37,820 nucleotides of DNA from Chrysochromulina parva (Eukaryota; Haptophyta; Prymnesiales; Chrysochromulinaceae), in contig PJAB01000144.1 of NCBI GenBank assembly GCA_002887195.1, positions 1 to 37,820 on the forward strand, given 5' to 3'. How positions within the stretch are numbered: position 1 is the first letter of the stretch; each line of letters opens with the position of its first letter. Positions 7,699-15,073 of this stretch are shown here, piece after piece. Under the pieces are notes generated by a model that saw nothing but the letters and a program-made list of their open reading frames with translations, did no database searches and was not told where the DNA came from. The position numbers and the translations under genes are program-made.

Positions 7699-8982
7699 AT
7701 GGCTCGGCACATCTTCATCACAGGCCAGCCTGGGGTCGGGAAAACTACCCTTGTTGTTGCAGCGGTGCGTGCTTGTCAAGACGTGTGCGGCTTCTACACG
7801 GCAGAGCGCCGCTCGGGCAGTGAGCGCTCAGGCTTTGACGTTGTCGCCCTGAGTCCTTCGGCATCAGTGATCGGCACGCTTGCGACGGTGGGCAAGGGTA
7901 AGTACATGGTTGGCAAGTACTCGGTGGACGTTCCCTCTTTTGAGAGCATCGCGCTGCCTTCTCTTAAGTCGGCCACGGCAACGCCAATCACCGTGATCGA
8001 TGAGGTGGGGAAAATGGAACTTTTCTCACCGACCTTCTTGCCTCTCGTCGAATCCATCCTGGATGGTGGTGCTGCGACCGTGCTTGGCACGCTACCCATG
8101 CCTCGTTATGGCCACAAGATCGCTGCGGTCGAAGCAATACGCGAACGTCCTGACGTGGCGGTTGTAAAGCTCTCGAGGTCGAATCGCGATGCGGCGGCGA
8201 AGGCTGTGCAACTTGTTGTGGCCGCGGCTGTGTCACGTGCTCAACCCGGTGCGCTGCTCGACGTGTCGCCGCTTGTCGACTTTCTCGAAGAGGGCCAGAT
8301 GTCCAAGCTCGGTGAAGCTCGAAGGGGCCGTGAAGCTCCGGCAGCGGCGCACCCACCGTTGCTGCCCCTGCTGCCCGCACCGCCGCTTCATGTCCGAGGA
8401 GCAGAAGGAGAAGCTCAAGGTCGAGCAGGAGGCGGTGGCGCGCGCGGAGGCGGCGGCAGCAGGCATGAGCAGGACGGTGCCGCAGCGGCAGCGGAGCCGC
8501 TCATGTCCTCGGCTCCCCGCGCGCTTCTCCTCGGCGAGACGGCGAGCGCGGCGCCGGCGCCAGGCGACTTGCCATACGCGGATCGGAGTATGTGGCCGGT
8601 GCTGCAGGCAGCGTTGGGACTTCCATCGTCCACGGCCCTTGCCGACACGCAAACGGCGGCGCTTGAGGTGGGGGTCGCGGTCTGGGACGTGCTGGCCAAC
8701 GTGCACGAGCAGGTCGGTAGGAAGCGAAGCGCGGCGCATGCGGAAACACCAAGGTACAATGACGTGCCTTCACTGCTCCGCGCCCATCCAACGATCACGA
8801 GGATTGGCTTCATCGGTGCAAAGGCGAAAGCTACCTATGAGCGAGGCCATGGCGGCGGCGTGCTCGCTGGCAGCGCCGTCACGCTGCATGTGCTGCCGTC
8901 GTCGAGCAGGGCAAACACCCAGCCGCTTGCAACCAAGGCTGCAGCTTGGCGCCAGTTCATTCTGGGTGGACCGCCCGGTTGA
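7699..8982 (+). CDS. THEP1/NTPCR nucleoside-triphosphatase fused to deoxyinosine-glycosylase-like domain
   Basis: The predicted product is 427 aa. The start at 7699 is chosen because the family (human NTPCR) also begins MARH followed by F/V-LTG; ATGs at 7666 and 7678 would add 7-11 residues. Residues 1-185 are a THEP1 NTPase: Walker A GQPGVGKT (9-16), GFYTAE, SGFDVV, and Walker B with VIDEVGKMELFS (D101, E102). These enzymes hydrolyse NTPs slowly and have poorly defined roles. A Pro/Gly/Ala-rich linker (~190-270) leads to a uracil-DNA-glycosylase-superfamily domain: ALLLGE (275-280), VAVWDVL (around W329), RIGFIGAKA, and LPSSSRAN (399-406). These correspond to the LLLGSFP, ALWDV, FFNGKKA and LPSTSPAN motifs of family-6 DNA-deoxyinosine glycosylases. 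The Asn expected in the RNxFW motif is replaced in YADRSMWP, so activity is uncertain. The linker has a second plausible frame (see findings), so the exact join is provisional. Confidence 0.7.
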   Translation: MARHIFITGQPGVGKTTLVVAAVRACQDVCGFYTAERRSGSERSGFDVVALSPSASVIGTLATVGKGKYMVGKYSVDVPSFESIALPSLKSATATPITVIDEVGKMELFSPTFLPLVESILDGGAATVLGTLPMPRYGHKIAAVEAIRERPDVAVVKLSRSNRDAAAKAVQLVVAAAVSRAQPGALLDVSPLVDFLEEGQMSKLGEARRGREAPAAAHPPLLPLLPAPPLHVRGAEGEAQGRAGGGGARGGGGSRHEQDGAAAAAEPLMSSAPRALLLGETASAAPAPGDLPYADRSMWPVLQAALGLPSSTALADTQTAALEVGVAVWDVLANVHEQVGRKRSAAHAETPRYNDVPSLLRAHPTITRIGFIGAKAKATYERGHGGGVLAGSAVTLHVLPSSSRANTQPLATKAAAWRQFILGGPPG

Positions 8983-9304
8983 GGATGATGAGTCAGACAT
9001 TTTTGTCTGCGTGCCATCCTTCGGCCCGAAACAAGGCCGGCTTCGGCAGGTGGTGAAGAATAGTGGGGATTTGATATCACCGACAAAAGAAGCATGAAAA
9101 GAAGGCAAAGATTTCTCTCACACTTTTTCTGCTGTGAGCTTTAATTCTGTCCCCCCTAAACTTCGGATGAGGTGTGAATTCACGGCATTGGAATTGCAAT
9201 TGCAATGGGAATTCCCCCCGCGAGAAGGACGAGAGCTTGCGTTGGGCCGCTGCATTGGGCCGCCGGCCCACGTCCTTGTTTCTCGGCAACAGGCCGGAGA
9301 CATC
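8983..9304. other. Intergenic region, THEP1 fusion to patatin gene
   Basis: This 322-bp interval includes GGAATTGCAATTGCAATGGG near 9189-9208 (a small AATTGCAATTGC direct/inverted repeat). The patatin frame is open through part of it and includes an ATG at 9167, but the start at 9305 has a better context. No separate gene is seen. Confidence 0.5.
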
Positions 9305-11075
9305 ATGACACGGCGCGAGTCACGAAGCGTAGTGTCACGAGCAGTGCCAGCAGAAGGGGCGTTCTCGACGGTCTGGTGGCTCGCGCAGGTCTTGTATTCT
9401 TACAAGACCGTTGAGTTGCGTGAGCACGTGGATGTTCAGGAGGCTCGCCAGCTCATCGATCGTGCTCCTAGCATGCCGATAAACATACTGTGCATGGATG
9501 GTGGAGGAATCAGAGGGCGCTGCCTGCTAACGATGGTCGAGGAGATGGAGACCATTCTTGGTGCACCCGTATCCACTTACTTTGACCTGGTGGCTGGGAC
9601 GAGCATTGGCGGCTGCGGCTCACTCTTTCTCGCACGCTATCCAAAGGGAGAGGCAACGAGGCTCGCACGAGCTGCGCTTCGTGAGCTGCAGAATCGTTGC
9701 TTTGCCAACCGCTCGCCGACTAGGCTTCTGTTGCGTGGGCACCTTTGCGCGGACGAGCGACGCGCGTTCATGCGAGACATTTGCGGCTCGCCTTCGCCAG
9801 TGCTCGCCACGCTGAAAGACGGCCCCAAGGCCTTTGCTGTCTCCGCCAGGCGGTGCGGCGCTGGCCTCGAGCCGTTCCTGTTCCGTACGTACCGCGTGCC
9901 ATCGGGCACAACGTCCACGGCGCTCGCCGGCACCAGCAGCGCGACGCTCGAGGAGGCCATCGAGGCGACCTCGGCCGCTCCAGTGCTGTTTCCACGCACT
10001 CTTGTCTACCATGAGCGTGCACAAAGAGGTTGGAGGAGGGAGGCCGGGCTGCAGAGCGGAGCGGCCGCGCGCGAAGCCGGCGTTGAAGAAGAGGGCAGCT
10101 ACGTTGCCGACGGTGGGCTCGTCGCCAATGATCCCACAGCTCTTGCCATCCGGGAGGCCCGGGCTCTGTGGCCACGTCGCCCGATTGGGGTCGTCATCAG
10201 CCTAGGGTGTGGAGGCCCCTCGGCGCTCGCCACCGACACTGACGGCGAGTCGAGCTTCGGCGAGGCCGTGCGCGCGTTGGGCGGCCACGGTCACACGGGC
10301 GGCGCGCGCTTCTATCGCATCAACCCACCTGTGCGCGGTGTCTCATTGATGGAGTCCTCCCCCTTGATTGCCGTTGATGAACTCTGATTGCGCCCCTCCT
10401 CAGGTGCGCGGTGTCTCCTTGATGGAGTCGTCCGATGCGAAGCTTCACAAGATGGAAGAGGAGTGCCGCAGGTGGTTTCGATCTTCGGCGCTCGCCCATG
10501 AGGCGTGCCGCAGCTTGGTTGAGAGCCGCATAAGCTTGCACTGGCACCTTCTCCATTGGATCGGATGGTGGCTCGCCCAGCTCGCTTCTGTGCTCGTCGC
10601 GGCGTTGACCGCCTGCTGGGAAGTGAGCACTGTGGCGGCGTTCGGGTGGCGACAGCGCCTCGGTGGATGGCGCTACGTCACGACGAGCAGCGCGGCATTG
10701 GAAGAGCACGGGGGTGGGGCGCAGCAACCATGGGCACGTTCTCCGTGGGCTCGCAAGAGCGCGGAGCGTGCGCCGGCGCTCATAGGTGCGGGTCTCGAAA
10801 CAGGTTTTGACGGCCAGCAGAGACGCGAGACAGTTCGCGAGACTTATTTTTTGTCGCACCTGCTGTCTCGTATGTCGTGGCTGCGCGGCGACGAGGCGGC
10901 GATGGCGGAGGCCATGGCGGCGGCCGAGGCGGAGGCGATGGCCGAGGCCGAAGCCCGGGCAAGGCTTCAAGCGGAGGCCATGGCGGCGGCAGAGGCCGAG
11001 GCTATTGCCGAGGCAGCAGCGGAGGCCATGGCGGCGGCCGAAGCGGAGGCGATGGCCGAGGCCATGGCGGCATAG
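9305..11075 (+). CDS. Patatin-like phospholipase (iPLA2-type), two exons
   Basis: Exon 1 is 9305-10330 and exon 2 is 10404-11075, giving 565 aa. All patatin hallmarks are present: the oxyanion loop DGGGIRG (D65-G71), nucleophile elbow GTSIGG (Ser100) and catalytic Asp in DGGL (D269). The spliced sequence FYRINPP-VRGVSLMESSDAKLHKMEEE matches the iPLA2-gamma (PNPLA8) pattern RFNP...IPLDE...KL..L, which supports the intron. After a hydrophobic, Trp-rich stretch (about residues 378-405, possibly membrane-inserting), the protein ends in ~60 residues of Ala/Glu/Met repeats. Family members cleave the sn-2 (or sn-1) acyl chain of phospholipids without calcium. The start at 9305 (A at -3) is preferred; the ATG at 9167 would add 46 residues. 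Confidence 0.85.
10331..10403 (+). other. Intron of patatin gene (phase 0, 73 bp) with exon-like 5' end
   Basis: Donor CCT|GTGCGC and acceptor CTCCTCAG|GTGCGC are separated by 73 bp, with a likely branch site CTGAT about 20 bp before the acceptor. The first 30 bases of the intron match the first 30 bases of exon 2 at 28 positions. If the intron is retained, translation still reads VRGVSLMESS but stops 12 codons later at 10385-10387. Confidence 0.8.
10897..11073 (+). repeat. In-frame GCG/GAG repeat tail of the patatin protein
   Basis: Imperfect units around GAGGCCATGGCGGCGGCCGA recur at about 10911, 10975, 11022 and 11058. They encode the Ala/Glu/Met-rich tail (EAMAAAEAEAMAEA-like units), which is predicted to be helical. 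Length variation between strains would be expected. Confidence 0.7.
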
Positions 11076-11826
11076 CTGAGGGGTAGTCTCGGTAAGACGG
11101 TAACCGCGAACCAGCCGACACTCGATTGCTCTGTGCGCGGCCATTGCGCGGTACGTATGAAGTCGATTTTCCGGACACTGGTGATTGACTGGTGATAATG
11201 GATGATGGTGACTCGGTAAGACTCTCGGACTCGGTCGTGTGTGGGGTGGGCGTGGGGCGAGTGGCGTGTGCGTATAAAGCTTCTCCGGTCCTGCGCGGGC
11301 TCGCCTAGGCCACCGGCTCCTCGCGACGCTAAGTCGTTCATACTACTCAACTTAAACAACTCTTCGTGACTTCGTCGATCGCTCGCGCTCCACGTCTCGT
11401 GCTCATACTAGATTGACGCTGCGCGTGACGGTCGGGTCGGGTCGCGGCATGACGCCATTCGCTCAGACTCCGCGAGTGTCACACTCCGACACTCACACTG
11501 CAGGACGATTCGCACGCCACACGCGAACCTCGTCCACACGACGAGACACGATCGCCTCGATTTAGTTCTCGCGAGGCTGCAGGCTCGCTATGGAAGCACC
11601 AGAGATCCTTCTTAGGTATTCTTTCCCGGGGCCCTCGACAATCTCTCGAGATCGCCCACCGACGCGCGCCGGGCCTAGCATGAACGGAAGCTCGAGCATG
11701 AAGCATCTCACCCTCGACCCGGCTCCAGGTGACCAGACTCTACGCCACTACGGCCAACGGCGCGGGCGCCGCGGTTATTTCTCTTTTGGCGGCCTTTGTA
11801 AAAACCGATCATCCTCGCAATACTTC
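11076..11826. other. Intergenic region, patatin (+) and GT61 (-) 3' ends
   Basis: This is a 751-bp convergent interval. It contains several short direct repeats such as GACTCGGT (around 11210 and 11228) and GTCGGGTCGGGTCG (11430), plus clusters of ACACTC. Open frames in it are short and have no recognisable content. I see no supported gene. Confidence 0.5.
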
Positions 11827-13137
11827 CTAAACTGACGGATATGAACGGGCGCCCTCTTGACGCAGGGCTTGGACACACCCACTGAGTTCACCATCCTCGC
11901 AGACGTGATGTACTGCGGATCGGACTTGTCGCACGAATTTGCCGATCGGAACGGTTACGTTGCAACGAAGTAGACCTCCGCCAGCTTTGCGCCTTACAAA
12001 TGGTTTACAGTTGGTATCCGATCTGTTCACCTGCGCGTGGACGATCAGATGCTTGGTGCCAGTGGTGAAGGTCCAATCCAGGTAGATCGCCTGCCATTGT
12101 TCCAGCTCCGCTAATAACATATAATGCTGTTTGTTTCTGATAACAGTGGTCGAGATCTTGGGCAGGATCTCGACGAATGCGGTGTGGGTGGGTGAAGGCG
12201 GAAGGAAGACCATGTGAGACAGTGCTTGTCCATGGACCCCGATGAGGGTCTGGGCTGAGGATGCGAGCAATATCTGCTCGCAGAGAGTGAGCGTCTCCAT
12301 GATCACGATCTGCACCATCGGCAGTAGTCGAAGAGCGTCATCGACTTCAACTTGATTTACAATGACTCGAGAGCCCGATATCCGCTTGATGAAGAGCGCT
12401 CTAAGTGATGCATGCGTAACGCTGTTCTGTCGCAGCGTCACGGCGGCCAATCTCACTGCAGCGCGTGCGTGCTCGAGGGCGCTTGACCGCCACCCGTGCA
12501 ACACAGGAAGTGTTGCAGATCTCTGCCGAGACGCTAGTGAGAAGTATCCAGTCGAACCCTCAACACGGCCAAAGCACGTGCATGTCGCAGAGAGGAGCTT
12601 GCCTAAGTCGCGAGCGATCTCCTCCGTAGCTTTGGCAGTCAGCGCGCGCAACGAAAATTCCCAAGCATGAGCCTTCCACTCTGGAGGCTTGACCCAAGCA
12701 CGTCCTGCAACATAGCCCACGAGCGGAATGAACACGTGGTCGGCCACTTGACGCACATGCTCTAGCAAGTGCTGCCACGCTGGTGGTGCGTGGAACATGG
12801 CGTGGAACATGTTGTTTGACTGGAAGTAGAGGGCCACGCCGAGCTCGTGGCGGTTGCACGTGGATAAGTGGTCAACCTCATCCTTGTTCGCAGGACGCAC
12901 GGTAGTAATCCGTGAGTACCTGTGTGCATATTCCGAGAACCCATGTATCACAGCTTGCAGGGGATTGGACGGCCTGGAAAGGAACTGTGGCCGATATGAA
13001 GCGGAACTTTCGTTGCGGAAGATGACACACACATTCCGCAGCGAAAACGTCTCAACCATGTGGATGGAATGGGATGCAGTCGGTAGCAAGTCGTAATGAA
13101 AAGGGCTGGATGGTAGTGGAACCGGCGGCTTCTTCAT
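11827..13137 (-). CDS. GT61-family (DUF563) glycosyltransferase
   Basis: The product is 436 aa in one exon. The diagnostic motif is ASSAQTLIGVHGQALSHMVF (H302-G303), the GT61 signature (LIGVHGAGLTNMLFL-like), preceded by a long helix with EQILLASS. This family includes plant beta-1,2-xylosyltransferase, animal EOGT (O-GlcNAc on EGF repeats) and POMGNT2; the last ~130 residues are Cys- and basic-rich. The specific donor and acceptor cannot be assigned. The usual N-terminal signal anchor is weak or absent with this start, so a 5' exon could be missing. The gene is divergent from the DHHC gene, with 423 bp between starts. Confidence 0.75.
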   Translation of the reverse strand: MKKPPVPLPSSPFHYDLLPTASHSIHMVETFSLRNVCVIFRNESSASYRPQFLSRPSNPLQAVIHGFSEYAHRYSRITTVRPANKDEVDHLSTCNRHELGVALYFQSNNMFHAMFHAPPAWQHLLEHVRQVADHVFIPLVGYVAGRAWVKPPEWKAHAWEFSLRALTAKATEEIARDLGKLLSATCTCFGRVEGSTGYFSLASRQRSATLPVLHGWRSSALEHARAAVRLAAVTLRQNSVTHASLRALFIKRISGSRVIVNQVEVDDALRLLPMVQIVIMETLTLCEQILLASSAQTLIGVHGQALSHMVFLPPSPTHTAFVEILPKISTTVIRNKQHYMLLAELEQWQAIYLDWTFTTGTKHLIVHAQVNRSDTNCKPFVRRKAGGGLLRCNVTVPIGKFVRQVRSAVHHVCEDGELSGCVQALRQEGARSYPSV

Positions 13138-13274
13138 GAACCGTTGAGTGCTGGACCGCCAGCCTGTGCCGCCAGCGAGACGCGAGACGCGATCGCGGAG
13201 CGGGCATTTGAATGCAAGTGTGTGAAGAAGGCGGAGTCTTTAATCGGAAAGGGAAGCGCGCGCGACGCCTCTCT

Positions 13275-13320
13275 GTAAGCAGGCGCTGCTGGGTCTGATT
13301 CAGGGTCGCTTTCCTTTCAG
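13275..13320 (+). other. Candidate 46-bp 5'-UTR intron of the DHHC gene
   Basis: The plus strand has donor GTAAGC at 13275, branch-like CTGATT near 13295 and acceptor TTTCCTTTCAG ending at 13320. This is a textbook arrangement but at the lower limit of intron length. It lies upstream of the ATG at 13561 and so would be in the leader. Confidence 0.35.
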
Positions 13321-13322
13321 TT

Positions 13323-13496
13323 CCGGTAGAAATTGTGACGTGCGGGGTGTGTGTTGTTGGTGGGTTTGGTTGGTTCTTGGTTGTGAGATTCGTCTGTGTG
13401 CCTTTGTGCGTCCGCGTGTTCCGTGTGTCTCGTGTGTGTCCCGGCTCCCCCCGGTGTCTTTTTTCCGGTAGAAATTGTGCCGGTAGAAATTGTGAC
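13323..13496. repeat. Three copies of CCGGTAGAAATTGTG
   Basis: Copies lie at 13323-13339 (continuing GAC is included: CCGGTAGAAATTGTGAC), 13465-13479 and 13480-13496. The last two are head-to-tail with a 15-bp period. The first and last share the 17-base form, and a GT-rich spacer of about 125 bp separates the first from the pair. Confidence 0.85.
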
Positions 13497-13560
13497 ACCG
13501 GGAGGTGTCGAGACGGGAGGTTTCAAAGCGCGCCGTCACGTGGACGGGACGGAAATCGCA

Positions 13561-14598
13561 ATGGCCGCCGCGTGCTGGGCCTGCGGCGTCCACGCGCGAA
13601 TCGTATACGTCTCGTGCGACGCGGATCAACGCGGCATCTATGACGCGCCGCACTGCGAACACTGCGGCGCAACAGCACCGGTGGACAACGTCAACCGCGG
13701 TGTCTTTGACGAGTGTTGTCTCCGAGGGCCTTGCCGTGCCCTTGGTCGCTATGGTCGCGCGACGTCACTATGTACCATGGCGACGATCACGTTTTGCATC
13801 GTGCAAAATTGGCGCTTCCTCTTGCCGGCGCTCGTCGAGTATGTGGGCTCAACCTCGTGGCTCGCCGCGTTGTTGCAGGGCCTGGCCGTGTATTTTTCTG
13901 TACTGACGCCATTCAATTATGCGATGACGGTTGTGACCCCGCCTGGCTATGCGACTGGCGATGTCGCGCGCAACTTGATGATTGCGCCTGCCAGGCGCCG
14001 CACGCTGCGCGACGGCGACGACGACGCATTACTGGCCTGTGACGACGACACGCAGCTACTGCGTGGCTGGCGGCGCTGTGCGGAGACGGGGCTTGCCATG
14101 CCGCCGCGTTCGCATTATTGCCGGCGCTGCCAGCGAGTGGTGCTCCGAATGGATCACCACTGTGCGTTCGTCAACACGTGCGTCGGCCACCAGAACCATC
14201 CCTATTTCTTGCGGATGCTCGCGTTCGCCTCGGCCAGCACCTGTCTCGAGAGTTGGTGCTGCCTGGTGCTGCTGCTCAAGGATGAAGCGCTGGCGTTGGC
14301 ACTCCGCCGGCAGCTCGGTGTGCTCTGCGTCGTTGCCGGTGGCGCTTGCTGCTTCTGCACCGGTCTCCTCGGCATGCAAGCGCTGTGCGTGAGCAACGGC
14401 CTGACGTTCATCGAGTGGCAGCGCAGCTCAGGCTCTGGGCTTGATGGCCAGCCGATCGAACACGATCTTGGGTCGATCTACGCCAATTGCGGCAGCGTAT
14501 TGGGTTGCGGGGGCGCGGCGCTCGTACGGCACCTGCTGCCGCTGCCGTGCAGCGCCGTGGGAGATGGGATCTCGTTTGCTCGGAGGAGGCGCGCGTAG
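13561..14598 (+). CDS. DHHC-type protein S-palmitoyltransferase
   Basis: The product is 345 aa. The start at 13561 (GCAATGGCC) is strong; the frame is open further upstream but only across the repeat-rich leader. The DHHC cysteine-rich domain is intact: PPRSHYCRRCQRVVLRMDHHC with D198-H199-H200-C201, followed by AFVNTCVGHQNHPYF. C201 is the residue that carries the acyl group. Hydrophobic spans precede (about residues 75-125) and follow (about 220-285) the domain, giving the usual four-span layout. LTFIEWQ after the last span corresponds to the TTxE motif. A Cys-rich N-terminal segment (residues 5-45, CWAC ... CEHC) resembles a small zinc-binding module, which is unusual. It acts on cytosolic faces of Golgi, ER or plasma membrane proteins. 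Confidence 0.88.
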   Translation: MAAACWACGVHARIVYVSCDADQRGIYDAPHCEHCGATAPVDNVNRGVFDECCLRGPCRALGRYGRATSLCTMATITFCIVQNWRFLLPALVEYVGSTSWLAALLQGLAVYFSVLTPFNYAMTVVTPPGYATGDVARNLMIAPARRRTLRDGDDDALLACDDDTQLLRGWRRCAETGLAMPPRSHYCRRCQRVVLRMDHHCAFVNTCVGHQNHPYFLRMLAFASASTCLESWCCLVLLLKDEALALALRRQLGVLCVVAGGACCFCTGLLGMQALCVSNGLTFIEWQRSSGSGLDGQPIEHDLGSIYANCGSVLGCGGAALVRHLLPLPCSAVGDGISFARRRRA

Positions 14599-15073
14599 GG
14601 CGACGAGAGTCCGGCGTTGTCCGCAGTCCGCAAGGGCAAGAGGCGAGCCTCGCTCGGCTCGATTATACCCGGTCCCGGAATTCCGGACGTTGCCACTTTT
14701 TATAGCGTTAAAGGATATATTTGGATATATCTGAGCGCAGGTTTAGATCATTTGTGTGAAATACAAGACTAGTTTAGACGTCTTTACACAGTCAAATGAT
14801 CCAAATTCGCTATTCGCACGCCGCACGCCGCGCACCGGACCATGACTTTAAAGTTTAATTAGCCCGCCGGAGCAGCGCTGGCCGGAACACAGTTGTATGG
14901 TGTCTCTGTTCGCGGTATAGACATCCACGGTGCGCGCCAGCCTGGACACTCGGCAAATTGTCTCAGACGTGCTGCCATCCCAAGCCTCACGTCTTGAGGG
15001 CACACCTGTTCATGTCCGCTGGATTCGGAAATAAGATCGGTGTTTAAATTTAATTCTCCCGGAAGGGTCCGAA
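14599..15073. other. Intergenic region, DHHC to beta-hydroxylase gene
   Basis: This 475-bp interval contains an AT-rich island at 14690-14830 with GGATATAT repeated twice (14713, 14724) and an inverted repeat described separately. I see no gene. Confidence 0.5.
14746..14801. repeat. 9-bp inverted repeat GATCATTTG / CAAATGATC
   Basis: GATCATTTG at 14746-14754 pairs with CAAATGATC at 14793-14801. The arms are partly extended by imperfect TGTG/CACA pairing, and AGACGTCT forms a small palindrome inside. It could form a hairpin in the DHHC 3' UTR or be a relic of a small transposon. Confidence 0.5.

Larger units (their letters stand above)
13138..13560. promoter_or_regulatory. Shared divergent promoter of GT61 and DHHC genes
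   Basis: This 423-bp interval holds an intron-like segment (13275-13320), three copies of CCGGTAGAAATTGTG and a GT-rich stretch (13340-13440). Both genes' 5' ends must lie here. Confidence 0.5.

Noticed and set aside
8189..9097. Whole long alternative frame across the THEP1 fusion as a real gene
   Set aside because: Only the short stretch at 8390-8475 has coding character; the rest is Arg/Ser shadow sequence opposite clear domains.
10368..11075. Separate gene starting at 10368
   Set aside because: It is exon 2 of the patatin gene; splicing at 10331/10403 joins conserved sequence in frame.
10320..11144. Minus-strand frame opposite the patatin C-terminus
   Set aside because: Its regular repeats only mirror the GCG/GAG repeat of the sense strand.
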